Shown: positions 22,229 to 33,961 of the stretch, in pieces | How the letters are laid out: the number at the start of each line of letters is the position of its first letter | Numbering within the stretch: the stretch's first letter is position 1 | NCBI GenBank assembly: GCA_037355855.1 | Contig: CM074764.1 | Span: forward strand, 682,001 to 746,000 | Length of the DNA stretch: 64,000 nucleotides | Source of the DNA: Pseudo-nitzschia pungens | Taxonomy: Eukaryota > Bacillariophyta > Bacillariophyceae > Bacillariales > Bacillariaceae | Direction of reading: 5' to 3' | Translations under genes and position numbers: made by a program | The notes under the pieces: model-generated | Database searches by the model: none | Told to the model about the DNA's origin: nothing | What the model saw: the letters and a program-made list of their open reading frames with translations, nothing else

Positions 22229-25200
22229 AGGGGTTGCTCTTGGCCGTCACCCACATGGCACGGTACGTCTAGTAAGGTTAGTGATGGTTTGTTTGTTTGG
22301 TTTGCTTGCTTGCTTGTTTGCTTGCTTCCGTTCCGTTCCGTTCCGTTCCGTTCGGTTCGGTTCTATTCGTCGGACCGCTTTTCCGTTTCTCCACGCACCG
22401 TCTGCCGAGTGTCGCCCGCTCGCTCGAACACTCGCAGTCTCTACCGATTGGCCGTGCCTTCCCCTTCCGTTCGTCTCGGGCTGTTCGACAACAAAAATAG
22501 AATCAATCAATCAATCAATCGATCCAACAATTCGTGCACTACGGTTTTATTACTCGTATTGCTTGGGTCGTGGAAACGGAGAGGAGTGGAGTGGAGTGGA
22601 ATGGGTAGATTGGATGGATTGGATGTGGCTTTCTCGCAGGGAATATCGATTTTTTTGAGAATCTTGTTCGAACATGCATTCCGTTATAGAAGCAGTAGCA
22701 ATAGTAATAGTGATAATTATCGTATCGTTTTTCTTTCGTTTCTCTCACAGCATGGGTGTTCTTTGTTCTTTCCCTTGACGAAAGATAATGATGATGATGA
22801 TGTTGATGATGAAGATGATGCTCTCTCTTCTCCTCGTCCTTCGTCTATACCTGTATGAAGTATAATGAAAAATACGGTACCGTACCGGTGTTTTATGGAT
22901 AACTAACCTTACTTCTTTGTGGAAACGAAACAATAAATGTTCCGATCCCAAAGTCCCCTTTTGTTTGTTTTGATGAGGTTTACTTATTGATGCTCTGATC
23001 GCACCCGAACCGCGGTGCATCCGGAATTCTCCCTCCAAAACCGGGGTTGGGTTGTCGGTTTTGTGGCTCGTCGGGCGCGCGCAGGATCTCACACCGGCAT
23101 CCGGATGAGTATGGGAAAATTCCTACCGTTGGAACGGACGACTGACTCACTCACTCACTCACTCACTCACTCGCAAAAGGGTAATTATTCCGGGTTTTTT
23201 CGATGCGGTGGGGTACGAGTAATTAGGAGCATTCAATAACTTACCGTACGCGCGGGGCGAACCACAGATTTTCGTTCCCGTTTCCTCGGTTCGCGATGCA
23301 GTCCTTCGATTCGATTCGATTATTCGATTCATTCGACGACGATGATTGATTCGATTCTCAAAATGATTCGATTCATTCATTCGATGATGATGATTGATTC
23401 GATTCCTCGCTCCTCGCGTTCCAGAATCGGGCGCCGCTGCTGTGCTGGCGTCGTGGTTGGAACAGGCAAGGCAAGGCAGCACAACCCAATGGTCTTCTCG
23501 ACGACGCTCGTTTGCACCGCGCGCTTTTCGCTGGTGAGACACACATCACAACAATCCAATGTCAACAACCACAAGAACGCTCCGCATTCACACACACACG
23601 CACACACGCACACACACACACATACACAAAGACCCATTCATTCGGCGTCTGGAAAGTCTGACGGAGGTAGTACTACCGTAAGCTGCTACTACTACTAGTA
23701 TAGCAGTGTCAAAGAGAGAAAAAAAGTGATCCGAGGTGCGTGCGTCCACTCTAGCTACTACTACTACTACTATCTAGAGCTCTCTAGAACTGCTACTCGG
23801 CACCGGTGTGAATCAGCGACACAAAACCGGGAAAAGCATCGGGATCCTTGGAGGATGAAAAGCTACTAGGCAGGTCGGTGGGCAGGCAGGTCGGTACTGA
23901 CTGCGTGGGAGCATGAACCGCAATGCAAAAAGAAGGACGGGTCGCACCGTGGCATCGAGTCGGTCGCGACGCTGTGCCGGTGCCCGTGCCCGTGCCCACC
24001 GTGTTTTGCGGCGCGCTGTGCTTGTCGCGAGGCGCTTCGACGGTGCGGGCGTTTGCGTTTGCGTTTGCGTTTGCCACCTCGGAAGGGTCGAGTCGAGTCG
24101 GGTTGGGACTTGACTGGACTCGAGATTCGAATTTTGCGAGGATGCATTCCATGCATCCATTCATTCATTCATCAATGCTCGAACCACCGAGCAATCCTTT
24201 CTTCCTTCGATCGATCGATCGAAAGGCACAAAACGAGGTGGCGGGATTTTTTCGTCCATTTCTGTCGGGAATGGGAATGCGGGGACTTGTTTGCTTGCTT
24301 GCTCAGCCGTATGAGTCTAGGATCGTTGTCGTCCACAAGGTGGTCCGGCTCCTCCGATCGTTCGGCACGATCTCGAATGAGAAGGGCTTGCTTGTGGAAC
24401 CATCCATAATCGAATGAAAGGAATCGATTGTTTTTTTGGTTGCGAGATTATTGTCTCTTTCGGAGTCGCCCCCAGAGAGTCGAGTAGTCGAATGGAGAAG
24501 AACTCATCACGATGGTGGTGTGGTGTCGAGGCTCGCTGTGGGATTTCCGCGACGGAGTCACAAAACGCAACCGTCGGAATGCGAATACCGTAGAAGGGAG
24601 CGTCGGGTGTTGAAAAGAAAAAGGAATCGAATCGAATCGATCGAATTGTCCGATCGGCGGCGTTCCGGGAGAAACGGACAGCGCATGCCGTGATGTCACG
24701 TTGATCGCTTGGGTGGTGCGGTGGATCGAAACCGCAGCATCGGAAAAGAAAAACAAAACGAACATTATCGTTTCCAGTCGGTCGCCCCGGACGGCCGGAT
24801 GTGGAAGAGCTCACTAACTAACTAACTAATTAAATAACTAATTAACGGGACAATAGAATCGCATCACGATGGCGGCTGGTGGGTCGGTGGGTTGGTTGGT
24901 TTCATGATGCAACCAAAGAATGGAAGGAATGGCGTGCTGTGCTGCGCTGTGCTAAGAGTTGGTCGGGTTGGCTAGTATCACGATAATATTATTAGAATTA
25001 TGCAAATTGCTCTCCGTCTCAAAATCATGTTGCCAAAACGATGACTCGGATGCAATTTTGGAAAAAGAATTCATCAAGACCCGTAATAATGTTCACTGGA
25101 CTCCATATCAGGAAGGGTTGGAGTACAGTGACCGAACTTGTTGCACTGTTATGACATGTAATGCACGCGACCTTTCATTCGCCATTAGAAAAAAACACAA

Positions 25201-25272
25201 TGATCTGTGTTGACAATGAACATTCTCAAAAACGCAAAGCGGGAATTTGTACCTAGTTGTTCTGTGCTGTCG
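22229..25272. other. Gene-poor region with simple repeats
   Basis: I find no gene I can support in 3 kb. It holds CCGTT pentamers (22325-22352), ATG triplets (22788-22817), an ACTC run (23147-23172), a CA-rich run (23587-23631) and ATTCGATT repeats (23308-23405). Some 60-165 codon frames exist on both strands, but their translations follow the repeats or have no recognisable content. One AT-rich frame at 24959-25213 (84 codons) is unsupported. Confidence 0.55.
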
Positions 25273-26304
25273 TTACTCAAAGGCGCTCATCTCGTCTTCC
25301 CATCCCATGTGTCGGAGCAGATCTATCGTCCATTGCATGACGCGCTGCTGGTCCAAGCCGACGCAAAACCTTCCGGCTTTTGACCCCAGGAGACCCGGAA
25401 GCGGATTCACCTGGACGGCGCAGTCTTCCCCCTCGGTCGAGACGCAGTCTTCCTCGTCCCGGTCCGTCTCGATGGCCTTCCAGCCGCACTTTTGGTGAAA
25501 GATATTGGAAGGGGCACGGTCACTGCCCTCGTCTTTTTTGTCATCGCCGTCGGAGTCCTCGTCCTCGTCCTCGTCCTCGTCCTTGTCCTCTTGACGGTGC
25601 TTGCAGTGAATGACCTGGTCCAGACGAATCTGGTCTCCCGTGGACACGTCCTCGTCGAATTCCTCCAGGGCTTGCGCCACTATCAGGTTGTCCCAGAGAG
25701 ATTGCGAAAGACAGAGACCCATGAAAGGATCCTCCACCGTGCACCAGGTGCAGGTGTGATCGCCACTGTCGTGCACCCCGTGACAATCGTCCGCTCCGTG
25801 CGGCAGACAGGAAGCGGTCTCGTCCCAAAACGCCGTTGCCGTCTCATCGATCACTTCGTCCTCGTTGCCGTAGCACCTGAGGTGCAGCAGGTGTTCGTTC
25901 TCCAGGGCGTTGACCAGATCCGCCTGGCCGTTCCGGAGGCAGACGCCATTGGACGATCCCAGGGGACACCAGGAGCACCCCGTCGCCGACAACGTGCAAA
26001 CATCGTAATCGTGGTTGTCGGGAATGGTGCAGGACCAATCCGCGCCCGGTCCGAACTCGGTCTTGATTGTCGATTCGCCGCTTTCGTCGGTCTCTCCGAG
26101 TTTTCGGAGAAATTTCGAGTTTGTTGGTGACGAAGACGAAGACGCGAACCGAGCCACGAGCAATCGCCCCAGTAGGTTTTGGAATTTTCTCTCATTATTG
26201 GCCTCGCTTTGGACAGAGTTCACTGCGCCATAGTTCAGTAGCGTTAGCACTAGGAAGAAGGAAGTTCCGGAAAGATACCTCTCGCGCACGATGCTATTTT
26301 TCAT
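25273..26304 (-). CDS. Secreted cysteine-rich repeat protein
   Basis: A 343-residue protein if started at MKNSIVRE. An in-frame ATG 69 bases upstream would put a charged stretch before the signal and is less likely. A signal peptide (SGTSFFLVLTLLNYGAV) precedes a mature chain with a repeated Cys pattern: CTLSATGCSWCPLG...GVCLRN, then CHGVHDSGDHTCTWCTVE...GLCLSQ, then a looser third unit ending in CGWK and CVSTEGEDC. The shared core is C-x-WC followed by about 8-10 residues and C. An Asp/Glu run separates repeats two and three. Similar short WC-containing modules occur in secreted diatom proteins of unknown role. Disulfides and export are inferred. No enzyme motif is present. Confidence 0.72.
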   Translation of the reverse strand: MKNSIVRERYLSGTSFFLVLTLLNYGAVNSVQSEANNERKFQNLLGRLLVARFASSSSSPTNSKFLRKLGETDESGESTIKTEFGPGADWSCTIPDNHDYDVCTLSATGCSWCPLGSSNGVCLRNGQADLVNALENEHLLHLRCYGNEDEVIDETATAFWDETASCLPHGADDCHGVHDSGDHTCTWCTVEDPFMGLCLSQSLWDNLIVAQALEEFDEDVSTGDQIRLDQVIHCKHRQEDKDEDEDEDEDSDGDDKKDEGSDRAPSNIFHQKCGWKAIETDRDEEDCVSTEGEDCAVQVNPLPGLLGSKAGRFCVGLDQQRVMQWTIDLLRHMGWEDEMSAFE

Positions 26305-27100
26305 TTTCTTTTTGCTGCTATTGAATCCCCTCTCTGACGGTAAATCCCACTTTCTTTCTAGAATTTTGTTCAATTACCAAAGGCTCGTATAATACCAATC
26401 TTTCGAACACGGAACACTTCGAGATCCAGTCGTCCCCGTTATAATGATGAGATTGGTTAGTAAAGATGAATGTGGATGGAAAAACAACTAATCAAAAAGG
26501 TCATCTTTCTGACATCCACCAAAAAACACTAAGTACGGTGACCGTAGTGTAGTAATGCGCGCGGGTCAATACAATCATCAACTGGTATCATTATTTTTTA
26601 TAGGAATTCATAACAGAAAGTGTGAAATCCGTTTTACGTTTCCCGTCCTTCGCGCGAAGACTGAAAAATCGCGCGAATTACTTCGTCAAAAATCCGAAAA
26701 CTACGAATTTTTTTGTATTTTTTCGTGAAACTGAAAAAATGAGAATCGTTTCATGACATGAGCGACGGTGACGGGCACCCAACCAAAACTGCTTGCACGA
26801 AGAAGAGCAACCACCGAACTGTGATTGCGATTCACCCCAACCCGATGAGATTGATTTTTGATATGCAAGGGATGCTCAGCAGAACCGTTTGGTCCCTTTG
26901 GTTCCAGCGGATGAATCTCTTTCGGTCGAAAGGACCGTGAATTGAAGATTCAAAGCATCGCTCTCGTGAAAAATCGCGTTTGCGGAACGGAACCCGAGAA
27001 ATCGCCATCCGCAGCGAGCAAACGAAACCAGCGGCTCCCGGTCGGGGAGAAACTCGAGAATGAAAAACGAATGGTCGGGTGAATCAATCCATCGGACAAC
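26305..27100. other. Divergent intergenic region
   Basis: AT-rich spacer between divergent genes with no supported gene. A stretch near 26690-26750 is rich in TTTTT/AAAAA. Confidence 0.55.
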
Positions 27101-30100
27101 ATGGGTCGCAAAAAAGGACAAGCCCGGAAGAAGAGGAGCGCTCCTTCCGACCCCGGGGCCGCCGTTGGAGGTAATGCCAACGAGGATTTGCATCGGCAAC
27201 GAACGGGCAAACGTCGCAAAGTCGGAGACACGAACGGCAACCGCGCGAACAAAGCCGTCGCAGTTGCTGACAATCGAGACAACGCCGATGAATCGACTCC
27301 GAATAATCAAGCGGTTGCTCATCGAGCGAAAAACGACGAGAAGATCGGCGCGCACGGAAAGGAGAAGCCTCCCGGAGCAATTCCGAGCGCTGTGAGTAGT
27401 CCCGTTCGGAATTGTGAACAAAGCCCCGTTGGAAGACAGAACAAGAAGAAAAACAATGCTGAGCCAAACTCCGTTGGCAAAAAGGAGAAGGAGAAAAACA
27501 AGAACAGCAAGAACGAGGACAGCAAGAAGAGCAATGGTGCACCCACAAAAGAGAAGGACGTTGGTGCGATTGCCGCCGTTAGGAGCAGTCCCGGTGGCGA
27601 TTGTCAGCAAAACTCGGTTGGCAAAGGGAAGAAAAAGAAAGACAAGAACAAGAACGCAGAGAACAAGGGTAGTGAGAAGAACACCAGCACGCCAGGAAAG
27701 GAGAAAGCTGATTGCGCGATTGCTCCCAGTGGTTATTGTAAGAAGGGCTCGGTTGTAAAAAAAATGAATACGAGAAGCAAGGACAAAGAGAGCGCGTACG
27801 GTGGGGACGATCGAATCATTTTTCTAGAGGAACGGGTGCGGATCCACGAAGCCACCCTGGAGGCGTGGAGACAGCGAAAGAAAGAGCTCGTGGCGCAAGA
27901 GGAACTGACCGTCGAGAAGACACGACACCTGCTGCGCAAGCGGGACGAGCTCATCCAGAAGCAGAAAACAATGGAGGATGCGAGGGCCAGGCAATTGTCG
28001 CTCCAAAAAGAATTGAAAGAATCGTTGGCCGCGAGTCGGGACCGATTGAGACGTCTGATGATGCTGGAGAATGAGGCAGAACCTGTTGAAGGGCAACCCC
28101 AAAAACGCAAGACTTGTGAAGACGAAAAAGGACGACGAAATGTGCTCATCTCTAACAATGGGAAACGCCCCCCGCACTGGATCATCGCAAGGATGTACGA
28201 TAGTAGAAGAGCACTTTGATAAAAACAATGCTTGCGAGATCCGTGCACCAGGAAGAGATGTACTGCAGGGTAAAGATTCGATGAACGAGTCTCTGACCGT
28301 GGTTGAGAACGAATCCGATTGGCCGTTGATATTCAATCCATATCAAAAGCTCGATGATTTGCGTCTTTACTACTCTGCCTTTTCATGTTTGAGAGAAAGA
28401 CGTGGTTTGTATACATTTTTGCCTCATCTGAACGCGTCGCAAGTGAGGAACTACTTAACACTCATGTTGCGAGAAACAAATGCCATCGATCGTCTTGATA
28501 ATTTGAGCAACACAAGCAATACACAAAACCACAATAGGAGCTCTCGACTACACCTTCTGGAAAATACATGCCTTGACGTGTTACTCTTGGTGCCAAACGT
28601 TTCGCACAATCAGGGTGGTAAAGCCCGTAACAGGATTGGCAACGATGAGAAGGACACAAACAACAATAAGGCGATTGAAAAAGATATCGAAGGGAAGTTG
28701 GAAGGTTCCGGTCCTTATTCAATAGATCCGAATATACCCCTTTGCCCCTACGAACTAGCTGGTGTGTGTGCCGATGATCTCTGCCCATATCAACACATAA
28801 ACAGAGACATCAAGGTATTGGAACGTGAACGGCTCCCACTCCCTTCCTTGTCATCTTTTCTGTCGAAAAAGGTTGTACCTGAAGAGCTACCAGAACGAGT
28901 GCCGAATACTTCAAATTTACGTTCCACCGTGAAATCGAAGCATGCATTGTGTGCCGAATCCAATGCCGTGCAAATTGGAAGAGATGAGGAAGACTTGATG
29001 GCTTTGCCGCCTTCGTCAAGTAGCTCCGATTGCCACGAGCACGAAACGACGAAAGTTGCAAAGCTGGACGAGTTCGGTGGCAGTGGTGGCTGTGATTCTA
29101 GAATTGATTCCGATGGCGCCTTTGAAGCGGAAGGAGTACCGTTAAATAACCCCTTGCAAACGACCATTGCAACTGATTCGAATGATCGACATGGAATCAT
29201 GGGCTCTTTCTGGTGGAACAAAGAGTTTCCAATTGGTCAGAGTGATGAGTCTCAACGCACCAACGATAAGGCATGGCCAGACGCAGGAAAACATGAATTG
29301 TCTATTCAAGACACGCTGCGAGAAACTTTCGGCCTCGTAATACATACATATCCTGATACTTCGAAGGATACAGCAATACCAAATACACTTTTGAACGTGT
29401 CCATGACTGAAAATAAGCTGGAGATAAAATTATACTCGGATCGGAGACCTAACGATTCGATCATAGAAGAGAGGCTGCGACAAATGATGCATTTTGGTCG
29501 AATGATCGATGCATCACGTCTGGCCTTGCATGGTGGGCTAGATTGCATCGCCTTTACCATTGTTCAGGCAACTGAAAGAATCAGAAATAGCACGAAACAA
29601 CTCGTTGAATAGACTTGTATCTCTCATGGGGATCCAGATAAGCTACTGTCGATTTTACGATGGACCAAAGCATCTGTCGTGCTTTGAAACTGCCTTCGCA
29701 TCCCAAATAGGGCTATCAATAAGCTCGTGGTGTGTCGCTGCCAAGGCTAGAATCCTTCAATCGCCGATCGGAAGCGTTAAAGAGACACAAGTGACAGACG
29801 AATCATCGATCACCCTAGATGAAATTTGCATAACGTGTTGGGAGCAATTATGCCATTTCGGAGTGGAAAGAAACTCGAATAGTTTCAAACCATTCGATGG
29901 TGCCAAACTCAAAGAATATCTGTATAACGATGATTTATGGGACAACACGAATGGTGGAGACATTACGAAGAATGTTGAACCAAATACATCAATCGATTTG
30001 CTAATAAATGTTCCTTCCCTCATGTTGTGGTCTCGTTCGAATACCAGTATTCCATTGTCGAATAAGCTTGATGTATCGGAACAGCAATTGGAAGAGAGGT

Positions 30101-31623
30101 TAAATGCCACGTGGTTGATAGCCGCAAACTTTTTGAAGGATTATCGAAGACAACGATGCAGCAAGTTTAATGGAAGTCCCGAAATAAAGAAATGGAACTG
30201 GGAGCTACAATGCCTAAAGGTTTCAATCGTCATGGGATATGCGGTTTTGGGTGCTCTCACCACTTTCGCATCTTTTGTCGAGTCGGGGAACGAAAAGGGA
30301 GCTGGTCGTGATGGTGCCGGAGGGCAATCAAGCATTACTGCTGTAAATTTAGCTGCATGGACTGTTCTCGACGGAGCTGTTGCAAGGATATTAAAGGACC
30401 TGAGAAAATGCGTCGCTGATACGTTACCATTGATGGATGTGATTCTAGCACCTATTTATGCGTGCAGTGTAGCCTCTACAACCTTCCTCCGCAAGTACTC
30501 CGCTGCGCAAAAACGCTTGACGGAATGTCTCGGGGGGACTCTAGCCACGGGATTACCGGTAGTCACCAATCGACTAGTCTAATGACTTACTCCGAGCTTC
30601 TTTGGTCTCAGTTGGTGCAATTACGCATGAGCCTTCCTAATGATTCACCCCCGTCTGCAATGAATGAATCATCTGTCGTCGCAAACAAGGGAATCGTTCC
30701 CGGTGTCCAAACAAGCCGTTGAAACTTGTGATGGGAAAACTAACCAATTTGCTTGGGAGCCATCCGAAGCGGTGAAGCAGGAAAACGAGCTTTTTGTAAC
30801 GAAACTTGAATCAATTGGGATCCGTTTGCGACACGTCGTGCTTCTGGGCGATTGGATGCTTTCACCATTGCAGGAGATGGATGGGCTCAAAGGTATCTCT
30901 CCCCTACTGCCCCGGCCACCGAAAAAGGTGGAGCGAAGGGTCGTTTGGAGGCTCGGGAAAGGTCCAGTGTGGCCCGAGCTAAGTCAATGCGATAGAGGGA
31001 ACGTCCGCATCGTTGGTAGTCATCAATATCCGCCTCCTTCTCCTCTTCCCCAATTGCCACTGCAGTTACTCCACGGAGGGAACTTGCTCGAAGTCCTCAT
31101 GATCAATAGAAGTGGCCTTACTCGACTCCCCGAGTCGTTTGCCCTGTACTTTCCAAACCTCGTTGAGTTGCGTCTCTCCAAAAACAGACTGAAAGGACTC
31201 CCGGAATCCTTTCGAGGGATACCGCAACGAATGAAGCATCTGAAGGTTTTGGATGTGAGCCACAATCAAATCGAATCGCTCCCGCCGGGCATCTTTTGCC
31301 ACGACGCCACTGCTGGCGTCCGTTCACAGTCATCACCCCTGACGTGTCTGTATCTCGCCCGTAACAATCTGACGGCGTTGCCATCCATGGAAAACCTCAA
31401 CAACCTGCAGGTATTGACATTGCGTTCTAATTTATTGGTCGACATGACTGCAGAAGACTGGTCGTGCTTGACGCTCAAGTTGCCGTCCCTGCGAAAGCTT
31501 GGATTACAAGATCCAAAGAAAGAAGGAGTTCGTGTGTTTCGAAAAGACGGTTTGAATGGGAGAAAACCGAAGGGGCGAGAACGATCATCCGGTACCAACA
31601 CGCGAGAAACGATTAGTGCATAG
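27101..31623 (+). CDS. ZFC3H1-like zinc-finger protein ending in leucine-rich repeats (multi-exon or frameshifted)
   Basis: Four long open segments in series share one strand: 27101-28219, 28071-29612, 29560-30582 and 30664-31623. Segment 1 is Lys-rich and disordered, then a coiled coil (about 27800-28080). Segment 2 carries CPYELAGVCADDLCPYQH, a C-x8-C-x5-C-x3-H finger typical of ZFC3H1/Red1, which link nuclear RNA to the exosome. Segment 3 is helical. Segment 4 ends in about five leucine-rich repeats (LTRLPESFALYFPNLVELRL, LYLARNNLTALP). Frame changes could be short introns: 28116-28203 (GTGAAG...CTAAC...TAG) restores the frame exactly, and 29533-29590 and 30495-30689 would also fit. None is strong, so pseudogenisation or assembly errors remain possible. 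Whether the repeats belong to the same gene is inferred from the continuous layout. Confidence 0.6.
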
Positions 31624-31969
31624 TATCGAACGCAGAAGCAATCCGAAAGCGCAACTGCATTACGATTGAAAGTTTTCGCTTCTGTAACAACCTTTTCATT
31701 TCCGCGCCATATTGGGGGTTGTTCCATGTCATGTATACAATGAACTGTTCACGGCATGAAACTCCATCGAGCCATCTACGTTGGAGTTGTTGTAAAGTTG
31801 TCTGATGCGAATGCAATGTTACGAAATACTGTGCTATTTTGTTTCTAAAGTGTTCGTATCGCAATCAAGAACAAACCAATGTTCTATTTTAACTGCTGTA
31901 GTTATAAACGTGTTCTAGTAGAGATCCCTAGCCAACGCTACCGAACACAGCACTGAAGTAGGTATCGCT
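31624..31969. other. Convergent intergenic spacer
   Basis: Short spacer between converging genes. Nothing recognised. Confidence 0.55.
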
Positions 31970-32464
31970 TTAGTAGAAAGTTTGGGTGGCGGATTGCTTT
32001 TGGCAGTTCTGCAATTGCTCGTAGAGGAACGCGCAGGAGTTCGCGTCCCCGTTGTTGGCCTTGAGGCAATCGAAGAACAATTGCTTGTCGTTGCCGCAGA
32101 CTCCGGCGTCGACGGGAGCCGACATCGGTTGCTGCTGGGCGGCGGGGGCGGCGGCGTGATCGCTGCTTCCGGAAGATCCGCCTCCGCTCATGGCGCCGAC
32201 GGCGGCACCGACGGCCTGGTGGGCGATGGCGCTACCGGTTCCGAAGGCCATTCCCTGGGCGATGGTCGATCCGATTCCGGCGAGCATGCCCCCGCCGCTG
32301 GACTGAGTCTGCTGCTGCATGGGAGCGGGGGTGGTGGGAGCCGCGGGGGCGGGGGTAGCCTGGGTGGATGCGGGGCGGGATGCGGGGCGGGAAGGAGGGG
32401 CCGCGGGCCTGCGGGCACCCATTCCACCTCCTCGTCGAGCTCTCTGTTTGGTTCGTTGGTTCAT
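31970..32464 (-). CDS. CHCHD2/CHCHD10 (MIX17)-family mitochondrial Cx9C protein
   Basis: A protein of about 164 residues. The C-terminal CHCH domain has exact twin Cx9C motifs (VCGNDKQLFFDC and SCAFLYEQLQNC), the substrate form for oxidative folding by Mia40 in the mitochondrial intermembrane space. A Gly/Ala-rich hydrophobic middle (MLAGIGSTIAQGMAFGTGSAI) and a basic Arg/Pro/Ala N-terminus match CHCHD2, CHCHD10 and yeast Mix17. Family members act in respiratory-chain support and stress response. The start is ambiguous: a 12-base tandem repeat supplies four in-frame ATGs (at 32464, 32476, 32488 and 32500), and another ATG (32422) starts MGARRPA. I used the most downstream repeat ATG, which gives MNQRTKQRARRGGG. 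Confidence 0.88.
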   Translation of the reverse strand: MNQRTKQRARRGGGMGARRPAAPPSRPASRPASTQATPAPAAPTTPAPMQQQTQSSGGGMLAGIGSTIAQGMAFGTGSAIAHQAVGAAVGAMSGGGSSGSSDHAAAPAAQQQPMSAPVDAGVCGNDKQLFFDCLKANNGDANSCAFLYEQLQNCQKQSATQTFY

Positions 32465-32510
32465 TTGTTGGTTCATTTGTTGGTTCATTTGTTGGTTCAT
32501 TTGTTGGTTC
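32456..32510. repeat. 12-base tandem repeat over the start of the CHCHD2-like gene
   Basis: About four copies of TTTGTTGGTTCA. On the coding strand each copy reads AACCAACAAATG and adds one in-frame Met-Asn-Gln-Gln. Confidence 0.92.
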
Positions 32511-33861
32511 GTCAGTTCATTCGTTGTGGATGCATCGCATCGCATCGCACGTTAGGGGATCGGGTCGATTGGGAGAGGGATCCGGTTCGGATTCAAATCG
32601 AGATTCAACAAAACAGAAAAGTCGTGTCAGTGCTTTGGCTCGCGGGAAAGACTTCCATCGTCGACAAGCTAACGCAAAAACGCAAGGGTGTCATCGCAAT
32701 CCCATTGGTTCGCTATTGGATCCAAGAATTTGAGTCAAAATCCTCCGAATCGTTCGACCGCTAGCTCCTCTGCGCTATCCATTCTATCAGTGTGACGTTG
32801 ATTGAGAGACTTACGGCCATTTTGTTTGATTGTTTGTTGGAAGATAGAAAAGAGGGTGTGTAACGGAAGCGGTGCTTCGTTCGGAAGTTGTGGCTTTGGT
32901 GAGGGTTTCGAGACTACAATACAGCTCCTCTATTGGCACAAGTAATTACGGTAAGATTACGAGCAATCGTAGAAGAAAACGATTCCATTCATTTTCTCAG
33001 ATGGTGGTCACTCCTGTCGCCAATCCAAGCGGTGTTGTTCCTTCATTCGCTACTGAACTACGGTAATCTTACTGCTTCGTCTTTCAGCGTCGTCGAGCTT
33101 CGAAGAGACCGCTTTGCGCGCTAAAAAAGCGCGGTGCTGATTCAGCAATTTCAATGGATCTGACGGACGAAGTGCGGACGTCGCTGACGAAAAGATCCTA
33201 CTCCTCTTACGATCGGTACGTAGGAATAGCGAGTGGTAGTGGTACAAGGTAAACCTTACTGTACATCGTACTTCGTAATCTCTGATCTCCTTCCGCAAAG
33301 ATCGAAAGAGGTGCGATACAGCAATACATATCCATGATGATAATAATAATATTATTATTATTTATCCACATGTTTCATAACATTACTTCTACTACCAGCC
33401 AGAATGTGTCGTGAAGCACGGCATGCTGCAACAAATACTAGAACATTGAAAATGGAGCGGTTGTTACGGTGATGCCAGGTCTTAGTGGCATTCGTTGGCC
33501 ACCGAAAGCAACTCCTTTTCGAAACATTTTGAAATCGCACAGTCGTCACTCCTGTGTAGTAGTAGTACCAGTAAGAGTCATTCATGATTAGAAATACGGG
33601 AGGAGTTGCGGTGAAAGCCCGTCCGATCCGGATCCCGAATTTCCGTTGCCTCGCACCGCTTTCGGCATCGCATCATTTCGGATTCGAATTTTAATCTTTC
33701 GATGTCGAGTGTGAATTTGTGTGATTTATTTGTTGTTATCGTAATAATACTATTATAAAGCTATCATGATGATACGTTTCCATTCGTCTCTTCAAGAAAC
33801 AAAATGCAACACACTCTGCCGCAACCGATCCGGGAAGAAGCTCGTGGATGCGTTGCATTGC
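32511..33861. other. Convergent intergenic region
   Basis: No gene is supported. GTAAGATTAC at 32951-32960 and GTAATCTTAC at 33063-33072 are exact members of the GTAAGNTTAC family. ORFs of 60-85 codons show no recognisable content. Confidence 0.55.
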
Positions 33862-33937
33862 ATTGATTTGCATCGAATTGATTTGCATCGAATTGATTTG
33901 CATCGAATTGCATTGCATCGAATTGTGTTGCATCGAG
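33862..33937. repeat. 15-base repeat GATTTGCATCGAATT
   Basis: Three near-perfect copies of GATTTGCATCGAATT, then degenerate copies. The array ends about 25 bases downstream of the stop codon of the SNF4-like gene on the complementary strand, inside its likely 3' UTR. Confidence 0.88.
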
Positions 33938-33961
33938 AAAAGATTCTCCGTCTCGTCGTCC

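Noticed and set aside
22247..22858. Several overlapping ORFs of 67-189 codons on both strands
   Set aside because: They follow CCGTT and GCTTG repeats and have no recognisable content.
23587..23631. Short-period repeat considered as CRISPR-like or satellite
   Set aside because: It is a plain CA-rich microsatellite without unique spacers. No CRISPR array is present in the window.
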